A DNA stretch of 64,000 bases, from NCBI RefSeq assembly GCF_000017505.1, contig NC_009675.1, positions 2,356,001-2,420,000 of the forward strand. The letters are read 5' to 3'. Of this stretch, positions 30,897 to 40,079 are shown piece by piece. Within the stretch, counting starts at the first letter, position 1; every line of letters begins with the position of its first letter. The position numbers were made by a program, and so were the translations under genes. A model generated the notes under the pieces. The model made no database searches and had not been told where the DNA came from. It saw nothing but the letters and a program-made list of their open reading frames with translations. This DNA is from Anaeromyxobacter sp. Fw109-5 (GTDB taxonomy: Bacteria > Myxococcota > Myxococcia > Myxococcales > Anaeromyxobacteraceae).

Positions 30897-31805
30897 GTGC
30901 CCCCGTCCTTCGGTGCCGCCCTGGGCCTCGGCCTCTCCGCCTTCCGCCGCGAGCCGTGGCTGCTCGCGCCGGGGCTCCTCGTCGCCCTCGCCCGGCGAGC
31001 GCTGACGTGGCCCGCCATCGTCGTCGCCTGGACCCTCGTCGCGCGCGGGGCGCTCCTCGCCTTCTCGGAGCGACCGCTCGACCCGGGCGCCGCCATCGGC
31101 GGCGCGCTCGCCGTCCTCGGCTCCCCCAGGTTCCTCGGGCTCGTCGGGGGGCTGTGGCTCGCAGGGGTGCTGCTCGGCGCCGCGCTGCGCGTCGTGTGGC
31201 TCGCGGGCGCCCTGCCGACGCTGGGCGGGGCCGCGGCCGGGCCGGTCGGCGCGCCGCGCTTCGCCGCCGGCGTCGCCTTCGGGACGCCTCGCGTGCTCGG
31301 CACCGCGCTCCTCGGGTTCCTCGTCGATCTCTCGGCGTCCCTCTTCGCCTTCACGCTCGCGCTGGCGTCGCTGTGGATCACCGTCCACGCCGCGGGCGGG
31401 CGCGCCTCGGCGACGCTCGCGGCGGCCGTCGCGGGCGCGCTCACGCTCGCCGTGGCGGTCCCGCTCGCGCTCGCCGTGATCGCGGAGGCCGCGGTGGCGC
31501 GCGCGGCGGTCCTGCTGGAGGGGCCGGGCGCGGCCTTCGCCGCCGCGGCGCGGCGGTTCCTCGCGCGCCCGGGCACGTTCGTCCTCGCGGCGATGATCTT
31601 CGGAGTCGTGGCGGCCGTCGCGCCCGCGGCGGTGGAGGCGTTCGGAGGGATCGCGACCGGGTTCGCGCGCGGGGCGCCCGCCGCCGTGCTCCTCGGGCCG
31701 AACCTCATGCTCGCCGTCGCGGGGGCGGCGATCGCGGCCGCCGTCGACCTCGCCTGGCTCGGGACCCTGGCCGCGCTGTCCTGCGCCGACGCGCCCGGCC
31801 GCTGA
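30897..31805 (+). CDS. polytopic membrane protein of unknown function
   Basis: 302 aa, GTG start ([16 protein letters not shown]). Roughly six hydrophobic helices are visible, including [84 protein letters not shown] and [17 protein letters not shown]. No transporter signature, charged pore motif or cofactor site is evident. It is divergent from lexA and convergent with the UbiB-type kinase gene (12-nt gap). It may be SOS-regulated through the shared region. Confidence 0.65.
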   Translation: MPPSFGAALGLGLSAFRREPWLLAPGLLVALARRALTWPAIVVAWTLVARGALLAFSERPLDPGAAIGGALAVLGSPRFLGLVGGLWLAGVLLGAALRVVWLAGALPTLGGAAAGPVGAPRFAAGVAFGTPRVLGTALLGFLVDLSASLFAFTLALASLWITVHAAGGRASATLAAAVAGALTLAVAVPLALAVIAEAAVARAAVLLEGPGAAFAAAARRFLARPGTFVLAAMIFGVVAAVAPAAVEAFGGIATGFARGAPAAVLLGPNLMLAVAGAAIAAAVDLAWLGTLAALSCADAPGR

Positions 31806-31817
31806 CGTCCTGGGGCC

Positions 31818-33497
31818 TCAGCGCTGCAGCAGCTGGCGCAGGGAGATCTTCCGCAGCCGCTGGCTCGCCGCGTGGTACGCCGCCGCGAGCGCGGAGAGGA
31901 CCACGGCGCTGCCCAGCGCCAGCCAGCCGAGGACCGGCGCGGAGCGGCTCGCCAGCACCACCAGCCCGCCCACCGTCAGCCCCGCGGCGAGGAGCCCGAG
32001 GAAGACCATGACGCCGAGCGCGCGGACGTGCCCTCCGATGCGGTCCATCGCCTCGCCCGCCACGTTCACGCGGAACTTGCCGCCCTCGAGATCGACGAGG
32101 ATCTGGCTGAGCTGACTCGGCACGTCCTCGGCGAGCCCCTGCAGCTTGAGCAGGGACTTCATGAGCATGCCGGAGGCGTCGGAGGGGTTGAAGCGCGAGA
32201 GCAGGAGCTCCTTGGCGTACGGCAGCCCCACCTCGAGCACGTCGAGCTTCGGGTAGATCCGCCGGATGATCCCCTCGATGGTGATCGAGGCCTTCGCCAG
32301 GACGGCGTACTCCTTCGGGATCCGGATCCGGTGGCGGATGGCGAGATCGAGCAGGTCCCGGAGCAGGGTCGCGCTGCGGATCTCGTCGAGCTTGAGGCCC
32401 AGGTAGCGGTCCAGGATCGCGCGGATGTCCTCGCGGAAGTCGGCGATGGGGGTGTGCGAGTCCGGGACGCCGATCCGGTTGAGGAGCCGGGCGACGGTGT
32501 CCGGATCGCGCAGCGCGACCGCCACGATGAGCGTGACGAGCGCCTCCTGCTGCGCCCGCGTGAGCCGGCCCACGAGGCCGAAGTCGAGCAGGGCGATCCG
32601 GTCGTCCGGGAGGACGAGGATGTTCCCCGGGTGAGGATCGCCGTGGAAGAGCCCGTCCTCGAAGAGCTGCCGGAAGGACGTCTCGATCACGTTCTTCGCG
32701 ACCTGCTCGAGGTCGTGCCCGTTCTCGGGGCGGACGTCCGAGATCTTGGTCCCCTCGACGTAGTCGAGGGTGAGGATGGTCGGGGAGGAGAGCTCCGCGT
32801 GGACGCGGGGGATGACGACGACCTTGCGCCCCACCGCCGCGTCCCGCATCTCCCGCGCGTTCCGCGCCTCGTTGCCGAAGTCGAGCTCCTCGTGAACGGT
32901 CCGATCGAACTCCTCGATGATGTCGGTGGGCGTGTAGATGCCGGTCTCCTCGATCACCGCCTCGAGCAGCCGCGCGAGGTAGTGGAGGAGGGCGAGGTCG
33001 GACTCGATCTGCTCGCGGATCCGGGGGCGCTGCACCTTCACGACGACGGGCTCGCCCGCGTGCGTCACGGCGCGGTGGACCTGGGCGATGGACGCGCTCG
33101 CGAGCGGCACCTCGTCGAGCGACGCGAACAGCTCCTCGACGGGGTGGCCCAGGCCGCGCTCGATCTGGTGCAGGACCTCGGCGATCGGCAGGGGAGGGCA
33201 GTCGTCCTGCAGCGCCTCGAGCTCGTCGATCCAGTGCGACGGGAGCACGTCCGGGCGGGTCGAGAGGAGCTGGCCCAGCTTCGTGAACGTCGGCCCCAGC
33301 TCGGCGAGGAGCTGCCGGAACCGCGCGGCGGTCTTGTGATCGGGCGGCGGCGGCGGCGCGCCCTCCACCGGCGGGGCGTCGCGCCCGAGCACGTCGCGGA
33401 GCCGCGTCTTCTCGAGGTAGGAGCCGAAGCCGTGCCGCGCGACCGCGTAGGCGATCTGGCGGAGCCGGTTGAGATCCTGGAGGGTGCGCTCGAGCAT
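31818..33497 (-). CDS. ABC1/UbiB-family atypical kinase
   Basis: 559 aa, ATG 33497. The UbiB/COQ8-like core is complete: the KxGQ motif in PTFTKLGQLLSTRPDVLP, the Ala-rich loop VPLASASIAQVHRA, the kinase Lys in VVVKVQRP, FHGDPHPGNILVLPD and LLDFGLVG. Two C-terminal transmembrane helices (VFLGLLAAGLTVGGLVVLA; LGWLALGSAVVLSALAAAY) anchor it to the membrane. Family members support ubiquinone/menaquinone or isoprenoid lipid metabolism, possibly by ATPase action. It is divergent from mutS (105 nt). Confidence 0.92.
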   Translation of the reverse strand: MLERTLQDLNRLRQIAYAVARHGFGSYLEKTRLRDVLGRDAPPVEGAPPPPPDHKTAARFRQLLAELGPTFTKLGQLLSTRPDVLPSHWIDELEALQDDCPPLPIAEVLHQIERGLGHPVEELFASLDEVPLASASIAQVHRAVTHAGEPVVVKVQRPRIREQIESDLALLHYLARLLEAVIEETGIYTPTDIIEEFDRTVHEELDFGNEARNAREMRDAAVGRKVVVIPRVHAELSSPTILTLDYVEGTKISDVRPENGHDLEQVAKNVIETSFRQLFEDGLFHGDPHPGNILVLPDDRIALLDFGLVGRLTRAQQEALVTLIVAVALRDPDTVARLLNRIGVPDSHTPIADFREDIRAILDRYLGLKLDEIRSATLLRDLLDLAIRHRIRIPKEYAVLAKASITIEGIIRRIYPKLDVLEVGLPYAKELLLSRFNPSDASGMLMKSLLKLQGLAEDVPSQLSQILVDLEGGKFRVNVAGEAMDRIGGHVRALGVMVFLGLLAAGLTVGGLVVLASRSAPVLGWLALGSAVVLSALAAAYHAASQRLRKISLRQLLQR

Positions 33498-33602
33498 GCG
33501 ACGGGGCGGACTGTAGCACCGCGATCCCGGGCCCGCCACGCGGCGTGCGGGTCCGCGCGCGGGGCGCGGGGTGGGCGCGGCGTGGTAGAACCCCACGGCC
33601 CG

Positions 33603-36251
33603 ATGCCGGAGATCGCCCAGCCCACGCCGATGATGCGGCAGTACCTCGAGACGAAGGCGAGGTACCCCGACGCGCTGCTGTTCTTCCGGCTGGGCGACTT
33701 CTACGAGCTCTTCTTCGAGGACGCGCTCACCGCGTCCGAGGCGCTGCAGATCACGCTGACGGCGCGCGCCAAGGGCGACGACAAGGTGCCGATGTGCGGC
33801 GTGCCCCACCACGCCGCCCGCGGCTACGTCGCCCGCCTGCTCGAGAAGGGGTTCAAGGTCGCCATCTGCGATCAGGTCGAGGAGCCCGGGAAGTCGGCGA
33901 TCGTGAAGCGCGAGGTCACGCGCGTCGTGACCCCGGGCATGGTGTTCGACGACCAAGTGCTCGATCCGCGGGAGGCGAGCTACCTCGGCGTGGTCGCGCT
34001 GGCGGAGGGCCGCGCGGGGCTCGCGCTCCTCGACGCCTCCACCGGCCAGCTCCAGTGCGGCGAGGTGCCCGACGACGCCCGCGCCGTCGACGAGCTGCGG
34101 CGCGCCGGGGTGCGCGAGCTCGTGCTGCCGCTCGGCGCGGACGCCGCGCGCGCGGAGCGGATCGAGCGGGCGGTGGGCGTCCCCGCCGCGCGGCGGCCGG
34201 CCGCGGACTACGAGCGCGCCGACGATCGGCTCCGCCGCCACCTGGGCGTGGCGAGCCTCGACGGCTTCGGGGTGGGCGGGGAGCCGCTCGGGCTCGCCGC
34301 CGCGGCCGCCGCGCTCGCCTACCTCGCGGACACCCAGCGCGCGACGCCGCGCCACGTGGATCGCGTCTCGCGCCTGCGGACGGAGGACGTGCTCCTCCTC
34401 GACGAGGCGACCCGTACGAACCTCGAGCTCGAGCGGACGCTCAACGGGGGCCGCAAGAAGGGTTCGCTCCTCGCGCTCCTCGATCGGAGCGTCACCGCGC
34501 CCGGCGGGCGGCGCCTGGCGGAGTGGCTGCGCTACCCGCTCACGGAGCTCGCCCCGATCCACGCCCGGCTCGACGCGGTCGAGGAGCTCGCCGGCGCCTC
34601 CGTCGCGCGCGAGGACCTCGCGGCGGCGCTTCGACCGGTCGCCGACGCGGAGCGGCTCCTGTCGCGCCTCGTGCTCGGCCAGGGGAACGCGCGCGACCTG
34701 CGCGCGCTCGCGGGCGCGCTGCTGGCGCTCCCCGCGCTCGCCGAGCTGCTCGGCGGCCGCGCCGCCGCGCTCCTGCGCGACGCGGGCGAGGGGACGCGCG
34801 GCCTGGAGGAGCTCGCCGCGCACCTCGATCGCGCCGTCGCGGAGGAGCCGCCGGCGACGCTCCGGGAGGGCGGGATCATCCGGCGTGGGTTCTCGCCAGA
34901 GCTCGACGAGATCGTCGCCGTCGCCGAGGACGGCAAGGGGTTCATCGCCCGGCTCGAGGCGCGCGAGAAGGAGCGGACGGGGATCGGCTCGCTCAAGGTC
35001 CGCTTCAACAAGGTGTTCGGGTACTACCTCGAGGTCACGAAGGCGAACCTGCACGCGGTCCCCTCCGACTACGAGCGGCGCCAGACCACCGTCGGCGGCG
35101 AGCGGTTCGTCACCCCGGAGCTGAAGCGCTTCGAGGAGACCGTGCTCACGGCCGAGGAGCGGCGCATCGCCGTCGAGGGCCGGCTGTTCGAGGAGCTCCG
35201 CCAGCGGGTCGCCGAGGCGGCCCCGCGGATCCGCACCGCCGCCGACGCGGTCGCCACCGCGGACGCGCTGCTCGCGCTCGCGCGCGTCGCGGCGGAGCGG
35301 GGCTACTGCCGGCCGGAGGTGGACGGCTCGGAGGTGCTCGAGATCGTGGACGGGCGCCACCCGGTGGTGGAGGCGGTGCTGCCCGAGGGGCCCGCCGGGT
35401 TCGTGCCGAACGACGTGCTCGTCGCCTCCCGGGGGGCGCTCGAGTGCGAGCGGCTCGGGGCGCTGCACGTGATCACCGGGCCCAACATGGCCGGCAAGAG
35501 CACCGTCATGCGGCAGGCGGCGCTCGTGACGTTGCTCGCGCAGATGGGGGCCTTCGTGCCGGCGCGGAAGGCGCGGGTGGGGATCGTCGACCGGATCTTC
35601 ACGCGCGTGGGCGCGTCCGACGACCTCGCGCGAGGTCGCTCCACCTTCATGGTCGAGATGACCGAGACCGCGGCCATCCTCCACAACGCGACGCGCCGCT
35701 CGCTGGTGGTGCTCGACGAGATCGGGCGCGGCACCTCGACCTTCGACGGCGTCTCGATCGCGTGGGCGGTGGCGGAGCACCTCCACGACCAGGTGGGCTG
35801 CCGGACGCTGTTCGCCACCCACTACCACGAGCTGCAGGACCTCGCGCGCGAGCGGCCGGCGGTGAGGAACCTCACCGTGGCGGTGCGCGAGGTCGGCGAT
35901 CGGGTGGTGTTCCTGCGCAAGCTCGTGCAGGGCGGCGCCTCGCGGAGCTACGGCATCGAGGTCGCGAAGCTCGCCGGCCTCCCGGCGGAGGTGCTCGCGC
36001 GGGCGCGCGAGATCCTGAAGAACCTGGAGGCGCTCGAGGTCGACGAGGGCGGCCACGCCGCGCTCGCGCGCGGGCGGAAGACCCGGCGGGCGGACCCGCA
36101 GAGCCAGCTCGGCCTGTTCGCGCCCGCGCCGGCCCCGGCGGACCCGGCGCTCGAGGAGATCGCGAGCGCCCTGCGCGCGACCGAGATCGACGCGCTCCGC
36201 CCGCTCGACGCGCTGAACCTCCTCGCCGCCTGGCGCGCGAAGCTGCGCTGA
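33603..36251 (+). CDS. mutS: DNA mismatch repair protein MutS
   Basis: 882 aa, ATG 33603 (MPEIAQPTPMMRQYLETK). The mismatch-recognition Phe-x-Glu is in FRLGDFYELFFEDA; connector, lever (NLELERTLNGGRKKGSL) and clamp regions follow. The ATPase has Walker A ITGPNMAGKSTVMRQ (near residue 626), VLDEIGRGTSTFDG and ATHYHELQDL. The C-terminal tail ends in a helix typical of tetramerisation segments. It works with MutL (10777-12582). The internal frame is uninterrupted at high GC3; the very long minus-strand frame opposite is a shadow. Confidence 0.97.
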   Translation: MPEIAQPTPMMRQYLETKARYPDALLFFRLGDFYELFFEDALTASEALQITLTARAKGDDKVPMCGVPHHAARGYVARLLEKGFKVAICDQVEEPGKSAIVKREVTRVVTPGMVFDDQVLDPREASYLGVVALAEGRAGLALLDASTGQLQCGEVPDDARAVDELRRAGVRELVLPLGADAARAERIERAVGVPAARRPAADYERADDRLRRHLGVASLDGFGVGGEPLGLAAAAAALAYLADTQRATPRHVDRVSRLRTEDVLLLDEATRTNLELERTLNGGRKKGSLLALLDRSVTAPGGRRLAEWLRYPLTELAPIHARLDAVEELAGASVAREDLAAALRPVADAERLLSRLVLGQGNARDLRALAGALLALPALAELLGGRAAALLRDAGEGTRGLEELAAHLDRAVAEEPPATLREGGIIRRGFSPELDEIVAVAEDGKGFIARLEAREKERTGIGSLKVRFNKVFGYYLEVTKANLHAVPSDYERRQTTVGGERFVTPELKRFEETVLTAEERRIAVEGRLFEELRQRVAEAAPRIRTAADAVATADALLALARVAAERGYCRPEVDGSEVLEIVDGRHPVVEAVLPEGPAGFVPNDVLVASRGALECERLGALHVITGPNMAGKSTVMRQAALVTLLAQMGAFVPARKARVGIVDRIFTRVGASDDLARGRSTFMVEMTETAAILHNATRRSLVVLDEIGRGTSTFDGVSIAWAVAEHLHDQVGCRTLFATHYHELQDLARERPAVRNLTVAVREVGDRVVFLRKLVQGGASRSYGIEVAKLAGLPAEVLARAREILKNLEALEVDEGGHAALARGRKTRRADPQSQLGLFAPAPAPADPALEEIASALRATEIDALRPLDALNLLAAWRAKLR

Positions 36252-36274
36252 TCGGCGCACGATCCCGGGCCTGC

Positions 36275-36398
36275 GTCCCTCGACCCCGCCCGGCGCGGGG
36301 CCTACGCTCGGGACGAGCGGAACATGGCCGAACGCCTCGCCGGGCGTCGCTGCGCTTCCCCGTCCCGGGCCCGTCATCCCGAGCGAAGTCGAGGGACG
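36275..36398. repeat. REPIN-like inverted pair of short dispersed repeats
   Basis: CGTCCCTCGAC at 36275-36285 plus GCTCGGGA at 36307-36314 reappear inverted as TCCCGAGC at 36377-36384 plus GTCGAGGGACG at 36388-36398. The pair of conserved words is split by 21 nt in the left copy (GC-rich, itself partly palindromic) and by 3 nt in the right copy. It lies downstream of mutS. A third single copy is at 45442-45481. This is the layout of REP/REPIN elements. Confidence 0.75.
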
Positions 36399-36437
36399 GT
36401 CTCGTGCGCCTTGCAGCTCCCGAGGCAGGCTGCCGGC

Positions 36438-36468
36438 AAAAAAAGAGGGGCCGGGAGACCGGCCCCTC
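36438..36468 (-). terminator. intrinsic terminator of the first c7 cytochrome gene
   Basis: Minus-strand order: 10-bp stem GAGGGGCCGG/CCGGCCCCTC (36459-36468 with 36445-36454), 4-nt loop, then seven T (A-run at 36438-36444). It starts 30 nt after the stop of the 36499-36780 gene. Confidence 0.92.
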
Positions 36469-36498
36469 CACCCTAAGCTGATCTCGGAGCGGCGCGCG

Positions 36499-36780
36499 TT
36501 ACGCCTTCTTGTGGCACTCCGCGCACTTCGCCGGGCCCTTCGCCTCCTTCTTGTGGCACTCGACGCAGAGGGCGTGGCCCTTCTCCTTGTCGAGCTCGAG
36601 CTTGCCGCCCGCGGCGCTGGCGTGGCAGGTCTCGCACTTCAGCGCGGCGTGCGTCTTGTGGTTGAAGGTGACGTTGCCGTTCTTCGCCTCGAGCGTGGCC
36701 GGGGCGGCCGGCGCGTCGGCGGCGATGGCGGCGCCCGCGAAGAGGACGGCGGCGACGAGCGAAGCGATTCGGATCTTCAT
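36499..36780 (-). CDS. periplasmic triheme cytochrome c7
   Basis: 93 aa, ATG 36780 (MKIRIASLVAAVLFAG), with a signal peptide cleaved after AIAA or close by. The ~70-residue mature protein has three CxxCH heme sites, CETCH, CVECH and CAECH, plus extra His residues (FNHKTHAALK; GHALC) for bis-His ligation. This is the PpcA/c7 class of low-potential periplasmic electron shuttles used in metal and humic reduction by Geobacter and relatives. A paralogue lies just upstream (36982-37260) with similar sequence. Each has its own terminator, so they are probably transcribed separately. Confidence 0.9.
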   Translation of the reverse strand: MKIRIASLVAAVLFAGAAIAADAPAAPATLEAKNGNVTFNHKTHAALKCETCHASAAGGKLELDKEKGHALCVECHKKEAKGPAKCAECHKKA

Positions 36781-36921
36781 CTTGCTGACCTCGCGTGTTC
36801 GCATTCACGGCGGGTGAATCCCGCCGCGGCGTGACGCCGCAATGTAGAGCGACGCGATCGCGCGAGGCTGCGGTTTGAGGGCGCGCGTCGGGGCGCCGCA
36901 GGCGCGGGGTGGAGCGCGCAC

Positions 36922-36952
36922 AAAAACAGAGGGGCCGGTGTCCCGGCCCCTC
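36922..36952 (-). terminator. intrinsic terminator of the second c7 cytochrome gene
   Basis: Minus-strand stem with the same 10-bp arms as the other cytochrome terminator (36943-36952 with 36929-36938), 4-nt loop, then CTGTTTTT-type tract (A-run 36922-36926). It lies 30 nt after the stop of the 36982-37260 gene, the same distance as in the paralogue. Confidence 0.9.
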
Positions 36953-36981
36953 CCGTCACTACGGACGACGCGTCGAGCGCG

Positions 36982-37260
36982 TTACGCCTTCTTGTGGCAC
37001 TCCGCGCACTTCGACGGGCCCTTCGCCTCCTTCTTGTGGCACTCGATGCAGGTGGCGTGAGCCTTCTCCTTGCCGAAGCCCTCGATCTTCCCGCCCTCGG
37101 CGGTGGCGTGGCAGGTCTCGCACTTCACGGCGGAGTGCTTCGAGTGCTCGAAGGTCACGTTGCCGTTCTTCGCCTCGAGCGTAACCGGGGCGGTGGGGGC
37201 GGCAGCGTGGGCGGCGACGGCGAACACGACGGCGAACAGCGCAGCGAGGTACTTGGTCAC
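36982..37260 (-). CDS. periplasmic triheme cytochrome c7 (paralogue)
   Basis: 92 aa. GTG 37260 is preceded by AGGAG at 9 nt on the minus strand. Signal peptide MTKYLAALFAVVFAVAAHAA, then a mature domain with heme motifs CETCH, CIECH and CAECH and the shared end KKEAKGPSKCAECHKKA. It differs from the neighbouring paralogue mainly around the first and second hemes (EHSKHSAVK; GKIEGFGKEKAHAT). Both are expected to carry electrons across the periplasm. The 154 nt upstream are locally AT-richer and probably hold the promoter, but no clear -35/-10 pair was found. Confidence 0.9.
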   Translation of the reverse strand: MTKYLAALFAVVFAVAAHAAAPTAPVTLEAKNGNVTFEHSKHSAVKCETCHATAEGGKIEGFGKEKAHATCIECHKKEAKGPSKCAECHKKA

Positions 37261-37414
37261 TTTTCGTGCTCCTGAGATCGGGGCGGACCAGCCCGCCCGG
37301 CTTAGGGACGGCGGAGCCTACTCGATATTCAGGGGTCGAGACACAATTGCGATCGGGTGCGTCGACGACCGGGTTCCACTGAGAGAGGGTCTCAGTTTGT
37401 GGTGTCCGGAGGCG

Positions 37415-38080
37415 TCAGGCCAGCTCGAGCACGGCGGAGACCAGCTTGTCGATTCCGGTGGCGACCGCTCCGATCCAGGGTCCGAGCATGTAGGCGGGTG
37501 TCGACACGACCTTGAGGCGCTCGTCGATGGCGATCTCGTCCACTTTGCACTCCACGTGACGGGCGCCCCAGGACGCGATCGCCGCCGCCGTGTCCGCGTC
37601 GTCGCCGATCGTCACCTTCACGCCCTCGCCGCCCAGCAGGCGCGCCGCGATGACGGGCGAGATGCAGATGAAGCCCATGGGCTTCGACGCCGCGCGCATC
37701 TCGCGCACGATCCGCTCGACCTCCGGGAGCACCCGCATCCCGCGCCCCTCGACGGCGAAGGAGCAGAGGTTCTTCGCCGCGCCGAAGCCCCCCGGGAACA
37801 CGAGCGCGTCCACGTCGCTCGCGGAGAGCTCGGCCAGATCGCGGATCTTGCCGCGGACGATGCGCGCCGACTCGGCGAGCACGTTGCGTCGCTCGCCCTC
37901 CGCCGGCGCCTGGCGCAGGTGATCGACGACGTGCATCTGCTCCACGTCCGGCGCGGCGGCGACGAGGGCCGCGCCGCGTCGATCGAGCGAGAGCAGCGTG
38001 CAGGTCGCCTCGTGGATCTCGGCGCCGTCGAGGAAGCCGCAGCCTGCGAGGACGACGCCGACACGCTTCGGGTTGGCCAT
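37415..38080 (-). CDS. elbB: isoprenoid biosynthesis glyoxalase ElbB (DJ-1/PfpI superfamily)
   Basis: 221 aa, ATG 38080. Typical ElbB marks are GVVLAGCGFLDGAEIHEA at the N-terminus, VFPGGFGAAKNLCSFA in the middle, the nucleophile-elbow cysteine in PMGFICISP, and TPAYMLGPWI near the end. The family has glyoxalase III-like activity and was linked to isoprenoid supply in E. coli, though its physiological role is uncertain. Length matches the ~217-residue family. It stands alone on the minus strand, divergent from the amidase gene. Confidence 0.92.
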   Translation of the reverse strand: MANPKRVGVVLAGCGFLDGAEIHEATCTLLSLDRRGAALVAAAPDVEQMHVVDHLRQAPAEGERRNVLAESARIVRGKIRDLAELSASDVDALVFPGGFGAAKNLCSFAVEGRGMRVLPEVERIVREMRAASKPMGFICISPVIAARLLGGEGVKVTIGDDADTAAAIASWGARHVECKVDEIAIDERLKVVSTPAYMLGPWIGAVATGIDKLVSAVLELA

Positions 38081-38210
38081 CGGGAAACCTCCGTCGCACG
38101 GGAGGTGGGGATCCTACGCCGGGGCGGGGCGGTGCGACAGCGCCCCACCGCGGGGTGCGGCCGGGCGAAAAGTGGACGTCGATATCGGCGGGGCGGAGAG
38201 TGGTCGCCTC

Positions 38211-40016
38211 ATGGGCCGTGGCACGCTCGCCCTCCTCCTCCTCTTCTCGATCGGGGCCCCCACCGGGACGCCCGCCGCGCCGCGCCGCGGCAAGGACTCG
38301 GTCTCTGCGCGCGCCTCCAAGAAGCCCGCCGTTCGCGCGGCCCGGGCGCCCGCCAAGGCGGCGCGCGCCGCGCCGCGGGCGCGGGGGAGCCGCCTCGAGC
38401 GGGCCAAGGAGGACATGCGCGCGCTCACGCGCGATCGTCAGAAGCGGCGCTACCGGCACCACTGGGAGCGCGCCATCGCCGGGCTGATCCAGGCGGCGAA
38501 GGGACGGGAGCGGGCGCCGGCGCTGGTCGAGGCGGCGCGCGCGCGCTACGCGCTCTACCGCTGGTCGGCGGACGAGTCCGATCGCGAGAAGGCGCTCCTC
38601 AACGCGCGGCGCGCGGCGGAGCTCGGCTCGCGCGAGGCGCGGCAGCTCGTGGCCGCCATCCGCCGCGAGGCGGGCGACGATCGTCCCGCGCCGAGGCCGG
38701 CGCGCAGGCCGGACGCTCCGGCCACCCCCGTTCCCGAGGAGTCGCCGCAGGACTCGGAGCCCGATCCCGAGCTCGACGCCGCAGTGGCGGATCTCACCGG
38801 CGCTGGAGCCGCGCCCGCGCTCGCGCTCGGCGAGTCCGGCGGGGAGGGCAAGGCGCGCGTCACGGAGGTGCGCACCTGGTCGAACGACGACTACACCCGC
38901 GTCGCCATCTACCTGTCGCACTGGGTGGGATGGCAGCAGCTCGAGCTCGCGCCCTCAGCCGGGCTCCCGCGCCGGCTCGCGGTGGACCTCCGCCCGGCGC
39001 TGCTCGCCGGGCGTGCGCTGGCGCGGCCGGTCGCGGGCGAGCGGGTGGACAGGGTCCGCGCGGCGCAGAACGACGCGGAGACGGTGCGGGTGGTGCTCGA
39101 TCTCCCCGGCACCGACCGCGTGCAGCTGTTCGGGCTCGACGATCCGCCGCGCCTCATCGTGGACGTCGGGACGGCGTCGGCGCGCAGGAGCGTCGCGGAG
39201 GCGCGCCCGCCGGAGCCTGCCCAGCGGGACCCCGGGCCCGCCCCGGAGCCGGGGCGCGCCGCGGCCGCGGTGCCCGCCTCTTTCGAGCGCGTCGAGCGCG
39301 GGCCCGAGCACGAGCTGTCCGGGCGGATCCGCCGCGTGGTCGTCGACGCCGGGCACGGCGGACACGACCCGGGCGCCATCGGACCGCGCCGCGTGCGCGA
39401 GAAGGACGTGACCCTCGCGATGGCGAAGCGGCTCGCGAAGCGGCTGCGCGCGGAGGGCTTCGAGGTGGTGCTCACCCGCAAGAACGATCGGTACCTGGCG
39501 CTGGAGGAGCGCACCGCGATCGCCAACACCGCCGGCGGCGATCTGTTCGTCTCCATCCACGCGAACGCCCACCCCCGCCGGAACCGCAGCGGGGTCGAGA
39601 CCTACTTCCTGAACGTCGCGGACGATCGCTACGCCGCGCGGCTCGCGGCGCGCGAGAACGGGGTCGAGCTCGCGGACCGCGGCGACGGGGACGTCGGCCG
39701 GATCCTCACCGACCTCGACGCCAAGGCGAGCGCGGGCGCTTCCCGGCGGCTCGCCGGGCTCGTGCAGCGCGAGCTCACCACGGGCGTCCGCTCACGGGTG
39801 GGAGAGGTGCGGGACCTCGGGGTGAAGAGCGCGCTCTTCTACGTGCTGCTCGGCGCGCGCATGCCCGCGGTGCTGGTGGAGACGGCGTTCATCTCGAATC
39901 GCGTCGAGGAGCGGCGACTCGCCTCCGCGAGCTACCAGGAGGAGGTCGCGGCCGGGATCGCCCGCGCCGTGACCTCGTTCGCGCGGAGCGAGGCGCGGGT
40001 GGCCTCGGTCCGTTGA
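38211..40016 (+). CDS. N-acetylmuramoyl-L-alanine amidase (AMIN + Amidase_3)
   Basis: 601 aa from ATG 38211 (MGRGTLALLLLFSIGA), a signal peptide. A basic/helical region (~20-160) and a Pro-rich linker are followed by an AMIN domain at ~215-320 (VTEVRTWSNDDYTRVAIYLS; DRVQLFGLDDPPRLIVDVG) that targets peptidoglycan or septal sites. The zinc amidase occupies ~375-600: VVVDAGHGGHDPGAIGP, REKDVTLAMAKRLAKRL, DLFVSIHANAH and VLVETAFISN with the catalytic Glu. It cleaves the amide between MurNAc and L-Ala during cell separation. Similar to AmiC, but the extra N-terminal region is distinctive. Confidence 0.92.
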   Translation: MGRGTLALLLLFSIGAPTGTPAAPRRGKDSVSARASKKPAVRAARAPAKAARAAPRARGSRLERAKEDMRALTRDRQKRRYRHHWERAIAGLIQAAKGRERAPALVEAARARYALYRWSADESDREKALLNARRAAELGSREARQLVAAIRREAGDDRPAPRPARRPDAPATPVPEESPQDSEPDPELDAAVADLTGAGAAPALALGESGGEGKARVTEVRTWSNDDYTRVAIYLSHWVGWQQLELAPSAGLPRRLAVDLRPALLAGRALARPVAGERVDRVRAAQNDAETVRVVLDLPGTDRVQLFGLDDPPRLIVDVGTASARRSVAEARPPEPAQRDPGPAPEPGRAAAAVPASFERVERGPEHELSGRIRRVVVDAGHGGHDPGAIGPRRVREKDVTLAMAKRLAKRLRAEGFEVVLTRKNDRYLALEERTAIANTAGGDLFVSIHANAHPRRNRSGVETYFLNVADDRYAARLAARENGVELADRGDGDVGRILTDLDAKASAGASRRLAGLVQRELTTGVRSRVGEVRDLGVKSALFYVLLGARMPAVLVETAFISNRVEERRLASASYQEEVAAGIARAVTSFARSEARVASVR

Positions 40017-40079
40017 GCCGAGCCCGCCGGCCGCTGCGAAGCCGGGCGAGGCCGCGTTCACCCCCGTATATTCCCGGAC

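Noticed and set aside
31818-36377. 1519-aa minus-strand open frame covering mutS
   Set aside because: Only its 5'-proximal coordinates 31818-33497 encode the UbiB-type kinase. The rest is a shadow of mutS caused by high GC, with no family resemblance.
37379-37395. CTGAGA/TCTCAG hairpin followed by TTT downstream of elbB
   Set aside because: The T-run is on the plus strand, where no gene ends, and the stem is only 6 bp; too weak to call.
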